43,364 nucleotides of DNA, taken from assembly GCA_009733775.1 (NCBI GenBank), contig WOGZ01000283.1:1-43364 (forward strand), written 5' to 3'. The notes below the pieces were generated by a model that was given only the letters and a program-made list of their open reading frames with translations, was not told the origin of the DNA and did not search any database. Position 1 is the first letter of the stretch. Each line of letters starts with the position of its first letter. A program made the position numbers and the translations under genes. Of this stretch, positions 1 to 9,559 are shown one piece after another. Source of the stretch: Alectoria sarmentosa (Eukaryota; Ascomycota; Lecanoromycetes; Lecanorales; Parmeliaceae).

Positions 1-50
<50 letters not shown>
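1..50. repeat. (AAT)n microsatellite
   Basis: Sixteen uninterrupted AAT units open the window. In frame 1 they read as a poly-Asn run followed by Asp/Lys/Asn-rich codons and a basic KKRRRRDR stretch near 109-132. The same frame continues into the Copia integrase, so this is probably a low-complexity part of the Copia gag/protease region rather than intergenic DNA. Confidence 0.85.
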
Positions 51-51
<1 letters not shown>

Positions 52-1640
52 GATGATGATAAGTTTAAAGATAAAAAGAATAATAATTAAAAAAATGTTT
101 TTAATAATAAGAAACGTCGCCGCAGAGATCGTAATTTTATTAAATCTTTTAATAATTAAAGAAAAATCATAATTGTTTTCACGATTAAAACAAATAACTC
201 ATCACTTTCGCGATAAACGATAAATTATATTTGTTTTTAACATTTCACGTTTAATAAAGATTGCTTCGTGTAATATCGCGCTCTCGATTTTAAATTAAAT
301 AATGTTCATTTTATTAAGAATATTAAAGACGTTCGTATTTTCATTAACATCGATAAAATACGCATTAACATCATTATCGATGATTAAAAAAAAGTTTATT
401 TTCATAGATGTTTTTTATATCTCAAATCTATTTTTGAATTTCATTTTTTAAAAACAATTAATGCGCAATTGCATTTAAATGAAATTTGTATAAAACGATA
501 TCGAATTTGATAATCGTGACATCATTATTTGATTATAAAACAATAATTTTTATTGTTTGCGCTTATAAGAATTTAATCAAGCTTTGATTATTTTTAAATA
601 ATTATTAATGTTTATATTTGTGTTTAAATGATATGATATCAAATTCGTTACATTTTATATCACTTTAAAGTATAAAAAGCATTTCAATTTTATAAATAAC
701 ATTATTTCTTTATTAACTTATTTCGATTTTTTCTTTTCAAACTCAGATTTGAAATTATGTCGCGCAAAATTAATAATTAAATTTTTAATTTATAACATAT
801 TCGCATAAATTATTTGAAACATTAAAACGTTTATAAACTAATTAAGCTGTTTAAAAACATCGATTTAATCAAAATTATCGTTAATAAGAAATTTTATTCT
901 CTATACGCAATCAAGAAGACGCAAAAGACGTTATATAAATCTCATATTCGCTTTAAAAAAAGATCTTTAAATTTAATTTATAACGATATTTGCGATTTTA
1001 TCATTTCCCGCGATCGCTTTAACAATAAATACTTTATTATCTTTATCAACGATTGAAATAGACGTTTTAAAATTAAAATCATTAAATATAAAAACGAAAT
1101 CTTTTTTGTTTTTAAACGTTATCAAATTAAAAATTAATACGAAAATGTTATTATTAAACATTTTCGAATTAATTATAATGACGAATATGAAGACTTTGAT
1201 TTTAACATTTATTATATCGATTATAACATTATATAAATATTTATTTATTTTAAAAATCTCGAATAAAATAAGATCGTCAAATGATTTAATTAAACGCTTT
1301 TTAATATTTTTAATATTATTATCAAAAACATTAATTTTGATTAAGAATATTAATTAAAATTTATATTAATTATTAATTATCTTCATAATCGAAATTTTAT
1401 ATGATCGCGCAAATTTATTTCGTATCAAATTCACACGAATTGCAAATTCTATTTAAATTATATACGTCGCATCAAAACTTTAAACTTTTTTATCTTACGT
1501 AAATTTATTATTAATAAAAAAAAAGATTAAAAGCGCGCTATTAAAAAAGTTTTTATCGATTACGAAAGCGATTATATTTATTATATGTTATTGTTAAATG
1601 ATAACATTATTCGATCTTTTAAAATGATTTAAAATTTGAA
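1..1640 (+). pseudogene. Copia gag/protease-integrase remnant
   Basis: Frame 1 can be followed from base 1 to about 1640 without a needed frameshift. The integrase core reads YNDICDF (first catalytic Asp at 985-987, kept), then KYFIIFIND, then RINYNDEYED, where the second catalytic Asp has become Asn (1171-1173). Next comes NKIVKxFNxTL, corresponding to the usual NGVAERxNRTL, where the catalytic Glu has become Lys (1279-1281). Near 1540-1620 the conserved tail AIKKVFIDYESDYIYY is readable. Loss of two of three DDE residues plus many TAA/TGA codons makes it dead. The substitutions are what RIP predicts: G to A in the coding strand. The zinc-binding HHCC region upstream is not clear. Confidence 0.75.
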
Positions 1641-1979
1641 AAAAAAAATGATTCTTTATTTGACTTATAATTATCAATTGATTTAATTATTAAAAAATAT
1701 GATTCGACGTTTATAACGTTTTTCATCGTTGAAAATTGATTATTTTTAAATGAGATAAACGTTAATGAACTTATTTAATCGTTTAAATTTAAACTCTCTG
1801 CAATTATAAAGCTCATAAATCTTTTTAAAATTAACATATCAATTTTCAATTTATTATCGTTATCAATTTTCATTTTTCAAAGCGATGCGTTTAATGCGTC
1901 GTTTTATTTAAATTATTTTTAATCTTATATCGCGAGATCTTTCGTTAAATTTTGTTTAATTTTATATAATAATTGTTTA

Positions 1980-4540
1980 AGTTATTAACGCAATGAAATC
2001 GTATAAATTAAAAATTTATAAAAAAGTTATTGTTAATAATTCTTATCGAAAACAATGAAAAAATGATATAATCGAAAAAATGATTTTTTATTAAAAAATG
2101 AGATTTTAAAAGCTTATCGATTTATTCAAAAAACGTATTACTTTTTATAATAAATGAATTTATATCATCAAACGCGAAGCTCGCGACGAAATCACTCGCT
2201 TTAAAATTCGTTAAATAATTTATAATTTCAAATAACGAAAAAGCTTAAACTTCAATGAAATTTTCGTTTTAATAATTAAATTTATGTTTTATAAAATGAT
2301 TCTTATTTTAATCGTTATCGAGAATTGAGATTTAAAGCAAATGAATATTAAAATCGCTTTTCTTTATAATAACGTTAAAAAAAAGATTTACGTAAAACAA
2401 CTCATTAAATATATCTCAAAAAAATATCTTAATAAAATTTACAAGTTTAATAAGACCCTTTATAATTTGAAACAATTTTTTCGAATTTAATATAACATCT
2501 TTATTGAATATATGAAAAAAATCGATCTCATTCTCATTGATGCTAATTTCAACGTTTTTATTAGTTTAAGGCTTTTGATACCCGCACATAGCTTTTTGAT
2601 ATATGTACGTAATCTTTTGATACATGTACGTAGTTTCTTAAAATTAAACAAAATAGATTAATAAAGCGAGTATACCTTTCGACGTTAATAATCAAAATCT
2701 AAAATTAAGATTTAAGATTTAAAGCATTTAATCCCTTTATATGAGTATTCAATTTCTTTACACGAATATTCAATCTTATTTCATCGAGCATTTAATTTCA
2801 TTTCATCGAATTATTGAAATATGATAATGAGATGAAATGCGATATAAAAAATAAATTAAGTAATTATTCTTTCAAAGTTTCTCTAAAGCAATTCTTTATA
2901 TAATAAAAAAGTATATAATTAATATGATAATAGGTTGAAGAAAATTGAAAACCAATCTTTTTTTCAATAAAGACATCGCATTCTCTTTTAAATACAATTA
3001 TAAAATATCGAATCAAGTTTCTTCGCATAAAGCATTCAATTTCTTTATATAAAATATTTAATTTCTTCGCATAAAGCATTCAATTTCTTTATATAAAGCA
3101 ATCAATAAACTTTAAATCTTTATATTAAAACATTAAACCCTTATTTCTATTTAAGCTTCTCATAACAAAATGAGATTAAATTCTTATATCAAAGCGTCGT
3201 AACGTATATCAAAAGTCTTTGTATCAAAACGTCGTAACGTATATCAAATTTTTACGTTAAGACAATAAGTTCTTACATCAAGGCATCAAGTCTCAGATTT
3301 TTTATTGAACTTCCCATATCACGAAGCGGAACAAACTCCTACGTTAAGACAATAAATTCTTATATCAAAAACATTAAGTTCTTGCATTAAAGCGCCGTAA
3401 CGTACATTAAATCTTTATATCAGGGCGTTAAAATTTTAGATTTTTATTGAATACTGAGTGCTTAATGCGTCAGCAGAGATATGCGAAATAAAGAATTACG
3501 TACATATATTAAAAGGTTACGTATATATATCAAAAAGCTACGTGCGAGTATTAAAAGCCTAATTTAAACATTAATGTTATTATCATTTTTTATGTGAACG
3601 ATGTCTTTATCATTAACTCATTTCGATTTGAAATTTAACGAATAAAAAATATTTTTAATGTAAAATGAGCGATTTTGATCTTTATAATTATTATTTGAAT
3701 ATAATAATAATTCGCAATCGTGTTAATCGAATTTTATAATTAAAACAATTCGTTTATATTAAGCGCTTTTTTCGTGTTTATAAAATGTGAAAAATTAAAA
3801 CAAAATTTATCTTAATGAAAATCAACTTGCGATCGATATTTGTTAAAAAAAAATACATAATTTTTAAAAAGCTTCTTCAAATTTATTAATCGATTATGAA
3901 ATCTTTTATGTACGCTATGCTCGACATTAAGCCTAATATTATTTTCGCTATTTTAATAATCTTTCGATACATTTTTAATTTTATCAAAATTTATTATATC
4001 GTTATTAAGCGCATGTTTCACTATTTAAAAAAAACTATTAATTAACATCTCATTTATAAAGATACGCTTTAAAAATTTATCGATTATATTAATTTCGATT
4101 AAATTAACGATCACGATATTCGCAAATCAATTTTAAATTACGTTTTCAACCTAAAAAATGAAATTATCAATTGATTATTTAAACGATAATTTATAATCGT
4201 ATTGTTAATTTATGAGATCGAATATATCGATCAAATGCAAATCGTTAAAAAAGTTATCTAATTAAGAGATCTTTTGAGTTAAATTCGTCTCAATAAAATA
4301 TTTTAAACGATTATCATTTATGATGATAATTAAGACGCAGTTACGTTTATTAAAAATTCTTAACATTATAATTATATTAAATATATCGATATTCAACATC
4401 ATTAAATGCGCGATTAAATCGTTAATAAAAATATTAATTTGCAATACGTGTTTATTAATAAGCAAATCGTTAATAATCTTATTAAAATTCTTTATAAAAA
4501 CAAATTCGAATTATTTCGCAAACTCATTAATTTCGAATCA
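1980..4540 (+). pseudogene. Copia reverse transcriptase-RNase H remnant, split by insertion
   Basis: RT begins with readable remnants of the conserved Copia segment (RDEITRFKIR near 2180, NFNEIFVLIIKF near 2250). At 2341-2373 is MNIKIAFLYNNV, matching the family MDVKTAFLYGxV with the catalytic Asp turned to Asn. KTLYNLKQ follows near 2450. The frame is interrupted at 2570-3562 by a TIR element and resumes with IIIFYVNDVF; the YVDD box is YVND at 3591-3602. One frameshift lies between 3602 and 3902. RNase H then shows SFMYAMLDIKPNI (3902 on), RKSILNYVFNL, EIEYIDQMQ, YIDIQHH and QIVNNLIKIL (to about 4500). No functional product is possible. Confidence 0.8.
2570..3562. mobile_element. MITE-like TIR element nested in Copia RT
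   Basis: The two ends are inverted copies of about 70 bp: the left arm starts GGCTTTTGATACCCGCAC (2570 to about 2639), and the reverse complement of the right arm (about 3489-3562) reads TTAGGCTTTTAATACTCGC. Differences are mostly C/T or G/A. TTTAA stands on both sides (2565-2569 and 3563-3567). Removing the element plus one TTTAA rejoins the Copia RT in frame, so this is the insertion boundary; the duplication could also be the inner TTAA. The inside has no credible ORF but many 20-50 bp direct repeats, for example the TTCGCATAAAGCATTCAATT unit near 3020-3100 and the GTCGTAACGTATATCAAA unit near 3190-3250. Superfamily is not settled; a TTAA target would suggest piggyBac-like. The right arm carries three extra bases. 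Confidence 0.7.
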
Positions 4541-4599
4541 CATTTTTAAAATAAATAAAGTTCAAAGCATCGTTTAAAAATGAATCAATTATTTCTTTT

Positions 4600-5689
4600 T
4601 TCGTTTTTATAAGAACTTTTTCGTTTGATTAACTCTTACATTATGAGTGATCGATCGAATTTATTTATAAAATCTCAAATATTAGTTTTAACGTCCCGTG
4701 CGAACAAATTTCGATCTATCAAAATTCAATTTAAAATTGATTTATCGCTATTGCATTTATAATCACAAATTTTATAAACTTCTTTTTACGAAATCTATAT
4801 TTATGTTCGATTCAAATTTAAGATTTGCGCCGTCATTTATAAGATCGTTATCATCGAATTTTTCGTTAATTGTTTTGAACATTCTTCAAAACTCAATTTG
4901 GAATTGATTTATCGTTATTATAATTATAATTATAAACTTTGCGAACATTTATTCAAAAGATCTATATTTACATTCGATTCAAATTTGAAAATTGCGTCAT
5001 CATTAGAAAAATCGTTGTCGTTAAATCGCTTTCGATTACACGCTAAATTTTCATTATAATTATCAAATTCATTTTTTTAAACGCCATTTTAATTGTTATA
5101 TGTATGCTTTTAAATTATTAATATCGTTATTATCATTATCATCGTCGCAATATATCGATCGTAATTTATATACATTTTATCGATTATTATTATCAAATCT
5201 TAATCTTTTGAAACGATTTTATAAATCTTATAACCGATCATATACATGCGTATATAATTCGAAACTTTTCATTTAATCGAAATATTACTTTCACATATAT
5301 TTTTCGATTATATATTAATCGATTTTTGGTGTGCATTAAATAATCTATAAATAAATTTGTCAAAAAACGATTTTTCGTTAAAAAGTAAATTTTTTTATAT
5401 AAAATATCGTGACGGATATGTTCAAAAAAACATAATCGTTTTCAAAAAAAAATCCGACTTCGGATTTTCATTGTTTTGACCCAATTTTGAATATCGCGAA
5501 TTTTGAATTTCGTGATTTATATTTGAATCATTATAGGGCGTTTTCGATTACTTTTTCGAATTTTTTCGAATTTTTCGATTTTCACTCTTTTTATTCGACG
5601 TTTAAGTTATATAACATCTCGAATGAAAAGAATAAAAAAAATGATTCAAATATCTTGATTTTTCGAGTTGTAATGCGATTATGTGAGAA
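4600..5689 (+). other. Long 3' region of the Copia element (conserved in four copies)
   Basis: Between the RNase H end and the LTR lies ~1.1 kb that recurs at 8357-9540 (reverse), 23257-24215 (same strand) and 41248-42350 (reverse). Each copy is placed between the RNase H end and an LTR, except that the 23.3 kb copy has lost its upstream part. Shared landmarks are a CGATCGATC stretch, a ~65-codon open frame, GATTTTTCGTTAAAAAGT-type sequence and an AATATCGCGAATTT-type motif. The region has diverged by C/T and G/A changes. It is much longer than a normal 3' untranslated region, and its role is unknown. Confidence 0.6.
4720..5055 (+). repeat. Tandem duplication, ~167-bp period, in Copia 3' region
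   Basis: The block with ATTGATTTATCG, TATATTTATGTTCGATTCAAATTT and GATCGTTATC occurs twice with a 167-bp offset (first ATTGATTTATCG at 4736, second at 4903). Both copies keep the same open frame, reading LIYRYxxYNxK ... FDSNL ... SLS. Other copies of this 3' region in the window have the block once. Confidence 0.65.
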
Positions 5690-5824
5690 TGTTGAAATGT
5701 GTTAATTATCAAATATGAAAGGTTTATCGAGACAAAAAAGGTTTATCGAGGCTTGACACATTTTGTATTTAAGATGCTTTATTGTAATTATTGAATCAAT
5801 CAAATGTTTCATTTACTTTCAACA
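5690..5824 (+). repeat. LTR, subfamily C (135 bp)
   Basis: It starts TGTTGAAATGTG and ends TTACTTTCAACA, so the ends form a TGTTGAAA/TTTCAACA inverted repeat. A closely matching copy lies at 40638-40773. The upstream purine run GTGAGAA could be a degraded polypurine tract, fitting a 3' LTR. The flanking 5-mers (GAGAA and GATTG) do not form a target duplication. Confidence 0.7.
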
Positions 5825-6289
5825 GATTGAAATTAATAAAGTTAATGTAAATTTGCAATCAAATTAATTATATACGTTTAAACATCATTTTATAATTATG
5901 TTTATTAATAAAATTCAATTGTTGAAATCTTTATTCGCGCAAATGTTTAAAACATTATAATAATTCAAAATAAAAATGCATATATTCGTATTAATAATAT
6001 CGATATTAAATAATATTATTAATTGAATTAAGTATATTTTTTTTTATCGAGCATTTTGATATAAACGAATAATGAATCGATAATTTTTAATAAAATATAA
6101 ATTTTATCGCAGACTTAAATTTATTTAGTATATTTGATAATTATTTAATTGTTAAATTTCGTTAAATTTAACGCGTTTATCATAATTGAATTGCGCGAAT
6201 TAACGTAAATGTAATAATTAAAAATAAATATCTTATTTAAATTTAAAAACAATTATTAATTCGCAAAATTTAATAAAATTATATTATTA
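5825..6289. other. AT-rich interval, nothing recognised
   Basis: Very AT-rich, stop-dense in all frames, no recognisable protein fragment, RNA gene or repeat pair. Probably RIPped repeat DNA. Confidence 0.5.
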
Positions 6290-6344
6290 TGCCTATCTCG
6301 TGAATGTTATATCGAATAAACATCGATTATATATTAATTGAAAA

Positions 6345-6525
6345 TCGAATGGGTAGCGGATGAGCAGCGACTGAGCAGTAATTGCGCATCGACTGCTCAA
6401 TTGTTAAAAATCAAATAATCGTTTTAACGAAAAATAATGAATTTTTATTCGATTTTTAGCGATTAAATAATCGATGCGCAACTATTATTCAATCGCTATT
6501 CACTTGATATTTATTCGTTATTTAT
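6345..6525. repeat. Imperfect inverted repeat (~60-bp arms)
   Basis: The left arm contains GGATGAGCAGCGACTGAGCAG then TAATTGCGCATCGACT. The right arm, read in reverse complement, gives GTGAATAGCGATTGAATAAT then AGTTGCGCATCGATT. The mismatches are nearly all C/T or G/A. The centre lies near 6437. It could be a small hairpin element or the terminal arms of a degraded DNA transposon. Confidence 0.6.
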
Positions 6526-6600
6526 TCGATATTTATTTATTGCTTATTCGATGTTTATTCGCTATTTATTCGATGTTCATTCGCTATTTATTCGATTTTC
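6484..6600. repeat. Short tandem repeats (TATTTATTCG family)
   Basis: Repeated CTATTTATTCGATGTTCATTCG-like words, partly overlapping the right arm of the inverted repeat. An inverted counterpart (GAACATCGAATGAACATCGAAT) lies at about 7079-7105 on the other side of the minisatellite, so these may be degenerate ends of one composite element of roughly 6.3-7.13 kb. Confidence 0.5.
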
Positions 6601-6955
6601 ATATATGATCATAATTGTGTGATTGCGATAAATACGATCATGATCATATAATTATAATAAATACGATTATGAGTATATGATTATAATGAATACGATTATA
6701 AGTATATAATTATAATAAATACGATCATGGTTATATAATTATAAAACTCATAATTATATGATTATAATAAATACGATTATAAATATGTGATTGTAATAAA
6801 TACGATTATGAATATATGATTGTAATGAGTATGATCATGATTATCTAATTGCAAAACTCATAATTATGTGATTGCAATGAATACGATCATGATTATATGA
6901 TTGCGATGAACATAATTATAAAAATGTGATTGCAATGATTTATGAATATGTGATG
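6600..6955 (+). repeat. Minisatellite, ~29-bp unit, about 12 copies
   Basis: The unit is close to TATATGATTATAATAAATACGATTATGAG with variants such as TATGTGATTGCAATGAATACGATCATGA and shorter ones ending AAACTCATAAT. Variation is largely A/G and C/T. There are no unique spacers, so this is a plain tandem array. Confidence 0.8.
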
Positions 6956-6959
6956 TTTC

Positions 6960-8218
6960 TTTTTAAATAATAACGATTTGATGATGATTTGACAATCGTT
7001 AAACAGTCGTTTGAAAACCTCTTAAAGATGTATAGCGGCTTTTCAATCATCGTATATCTGATGGGAAACCATTATCGAGTGAACATCGAATGAACATCGA
7101 ATATATATCGAATATTAAACTTGTGTGACGGCCATATTAGTATTTTATTTAAAAAAAATTAACGCATTAAAAAAATCTTTCAAAACTAAAAATTGTTATT
7201 ATAAACTGCATTTACAATTTTGAGAAAAAAGAATATCGTTTAATAAAAGAAGAATTTACGAAAATGAATATAATGATTAATTCAAATTAAATCAAATAAA
7301 GAAAATTAAAATTATTTTTGACAATTCATTATAACTTTTTAATGATAATTATATAAATAAATTTTCTCGCATTGAATATTGAAATTAATTTAAAAACGAT
7401 TAATTTGAAAATTATATTAAAGAATAAACACTTTTTCGTAATTAATTCGAAAATTATAACATAGTAAATCTTGATTAATCGACATTTTATTTTTAAGAAC
7501 TTTTATAAAAATATTAAAAATTCGCGCGTTATTACGTAATATACGTAATTAAATAAATGGTTTTTCAATTATAAATTTTATTGTTAATATTACGATGTTA
7601 AGCACTTATTTTATTAAGGTATTTATCTTGCTTAATAGTTGTATTTATTTAACAAATACTTTATTAAACGCATAACTTAACAAGCACATATATAATTAAT
7701 TTTTGTAAAAAAAAAAAAAATTTATATATCATTAATGAATATTTATATTGTTATTAAAATTTAATAATAACGTTTATACGATGTTAATTGATTATCGTAT
7801 AATTTAAGAATTATTTTCTCATTAATCTTATAAGCTCTTTATTATTCTATAAAAACTTATTATAAACGCCTTTTTTTCATTATCTTAAAAGTTTTTTATT
7901 AACGTTTTTACGTTGCTTATTTTAACAATTTTTTTATCTTAATTATATTTCAAATTGATAAATCACATCGTCGAAATTAATAAAGTTCGAATCATTTTAA
8001 ACGAAAAGCAATTATCTAAATTTTTTAAATTAACGACTTTATTGAAATAATTCATTTTCATTTTGATTTGTTAAAATTATTATAAAGAATATAATTCGTT
8101 ATTTTATAATTCATATTTCTATATTTTTATATGTCTAAAAATTTATAACGTCTCGAAACGATGAAGTAAGAATTAAATTCAATTCGTTAAAATTTAAATT
8201 AATAATAACGTGATTATT
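6960..8218. other. AT-rich interval with a less degraded core
   Basis: 7000-7140 is less AT-rich, with stretches such as GATGTATAGCGGCTTTTC and ACTTGTGTGACGGCCAT, but has no open frame or known motif. 7140-8218 is AT-rich, with a 14-A run near 7708. No gene is visible. It ends at the AAATT target site of the Copia element that begins at 8224. Confidence 0.5.
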
Positions 8219-8223
8219 AAATT

Positions 8224-8356
8224 TGTTAAAATATGAAATAAAACACTTAATTATATTGCTTTAAGAGTGTTATAAAAAAAAGCGATTTATATATAAGCGC
8301 ATTAATGTGCGCATATAATCATTAAAACTTAACGTTACGTGATTCGAATTTCAATA
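8224..8356 (-). repeat. 3' LTR of the Copia element (subfamily A)
   Basis: 133 bp, TGTTAAAATATG...TTTCAATA on the plus strand; the last TA is a mutated CA. Read in the element's sense it starts TATTGAAATTCG. Just upstream in that sense is the purine tract GCGAGCGAAAAGAAA, which primes plus-strand synthesis in LTR elements. Confidence 0.85.
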
Positions 8357-8403
8357 TTTCTTTTCGCTCGCATTTTTTTAAATTTGAATTTCGAATTATA
8401 AAA

Positions 8404-8614
8404 GTGAAAATTAACGTCGAATAATAAAAGTGAATCGAAATATCGGGTTATAATCGTGAAAAATCAGCGTCGAATAACAAAAGTGAATCGTAATATCGAA
8501 TTGTAATCGTGAAAAATTAACGTCGAATAACAAAAGTGAATCGTAACGTCGGATTGTAATCATGAAAAATTAACGTCGGGTAACAAAAGTGAATCGTAGC
8601 GTCGGGTTATAAAC
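8404..8614. repeat. 53-bp tandem repeat x4 in Copia 3' region
   Basis: Four consecutive 53-bp units beginning GTGAAAAATTAACGTCGAAT, with internal AACAAAAGTGAATCG. The right-hand Copia (41285-41350) holds only about one unit, so copy number differs between family members. Confidence 0.8.
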
Positions 8615-9139
8615 GTGAAATCACTTTATATCTCTTTATCACCTTTTATATCCCCTTGAATATTCAAATTTTAAAACACGAAATTCGAAACTCGCGATGT
8701 TCAAAATCGGGTAAAAATAGTGAAAATCCGAAAAAAAAATCGAATTTTGAAAACGATTATGTTCTTTTAAACATATTCGTCACGATGTCATATAAAAGAA
8801 ATTCCACTTTTTGACGAAAAATCGTTTTTTGACAAATTTATTTTCAGTTTATTTGATGCATATCAAAAATCAATCAACACATAATTAAAGAATATATGTG
8901 AAAATAATGTTTCGATTGAAAAAAAAATTTCGAATTGCATATGCATACATACGATCAATCGCAAGATTTATGAGAGTCGTTTCAGAATATTGATGTTTAA
9001 CAATAATGATTAATAAAGTGTATATAGGTTACGATCGATACATTGCGATAATAATGATGATGATAATAACGATAATAATATTTAAAAGTATAAAGTCTAA
9101 AAGCATAAATATGATAATTGTGATAACGTTTAAAAGTAT

Positions 9140-9355
9140 TTAAAAGCATTTAAAAATCATATTGTTAAAGAATTCTCGTAAATAATTAGGCAAATTCGAC
9201 GACAACGACCTTTTTAATAACGACGCAATTTTCAAATTTGAATCGTACGTAAATATAAATCTTTTAAATAAATGCTCGTAAGGTTTGTGATTATAAATGC
9301 AATAACGATAAATTAATTTCAAATTGAATTTTAATAAATAAAAGTTTGTTCGCAA
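9140..9355 (-). other. Open frame in Copia 3' region, function unknown
   Basis: A 71-codon open stretch on the element's coding strand, between the RNase H end and the 3' LTR. It contains KLIYRYCIYNHK, YDSNLKIAS and KRSLSSN. The same words are open in the copies at 4700-4900 (+), 4900-5060 (+), 23260-23390 (+) and about 41920-42090 (-). It resembles no protein family I recognise. It may be part of a third element gene or simply AT-rich sequence poor in stops. Confidence 0.35.
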
Positions 9356-9559
9356 AAAACGTTAAGATTAATAATTGAAATTTTATGAATAAATTCGATC
9401 GATTATCCGAAGTGTGAAAATTAATGAAATCGCTCTTTTAAAATTATTGAATAATGATATTAAATTAATTTTATAAATGATGATTGCTTTTTTGAAGTTG
9501 AATAATAAATGTTTTATCAAAATTATAATAACAATTTCCTTAAAATTATAATAACGACT

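Larger units (their letters stand above)
1..5824 (+). mobile_element. RIP-degraded Ty1/Copia retrotransposon, 5' end outside window
   Basis: Plus-strand Copia order is visible: integrase (about 840-1640), RT (about 1980-3900, split by a nested element), RNase H (about 3900-4540), a ~1.1 kb 3' region, then a TG...CA LTR at 5690-5824. The 5' LTR and most of gag lie before the window. Pol is recognised by motif order, each motif altered mainly by G-to-A changes, with many stops replacing Trp and Gln codons. Assigning the 5690-5824 LTR to this element rests on the order RNase H, 3' region, LTR, which the minus-strand Copia at 8224-15891 repeats in mirror image. The LTR itself belongs to another subfamily, so it could also be a separate insertion. 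Confidence 0.8.

Noticed and set aside
1106..1357. 83-codon plus-strand ORF rich in Ile/Leu, looks membrane-like
   Set aside because: Another frame of the Copia integrase; hydrophobic look comes from AT-rich codons.
4320..4577. 85-codon plus-strand ORF
   Set aside because: Shifted frame of the Copia RNase H; the true frame shows YIDIQHH and QIVNNLIKIL.
6600..6955. Possible CRISPR-like array
   Set aside because: Units follow one another directly and vary gradually; no unique spacers, and the genome is eukaryotic.
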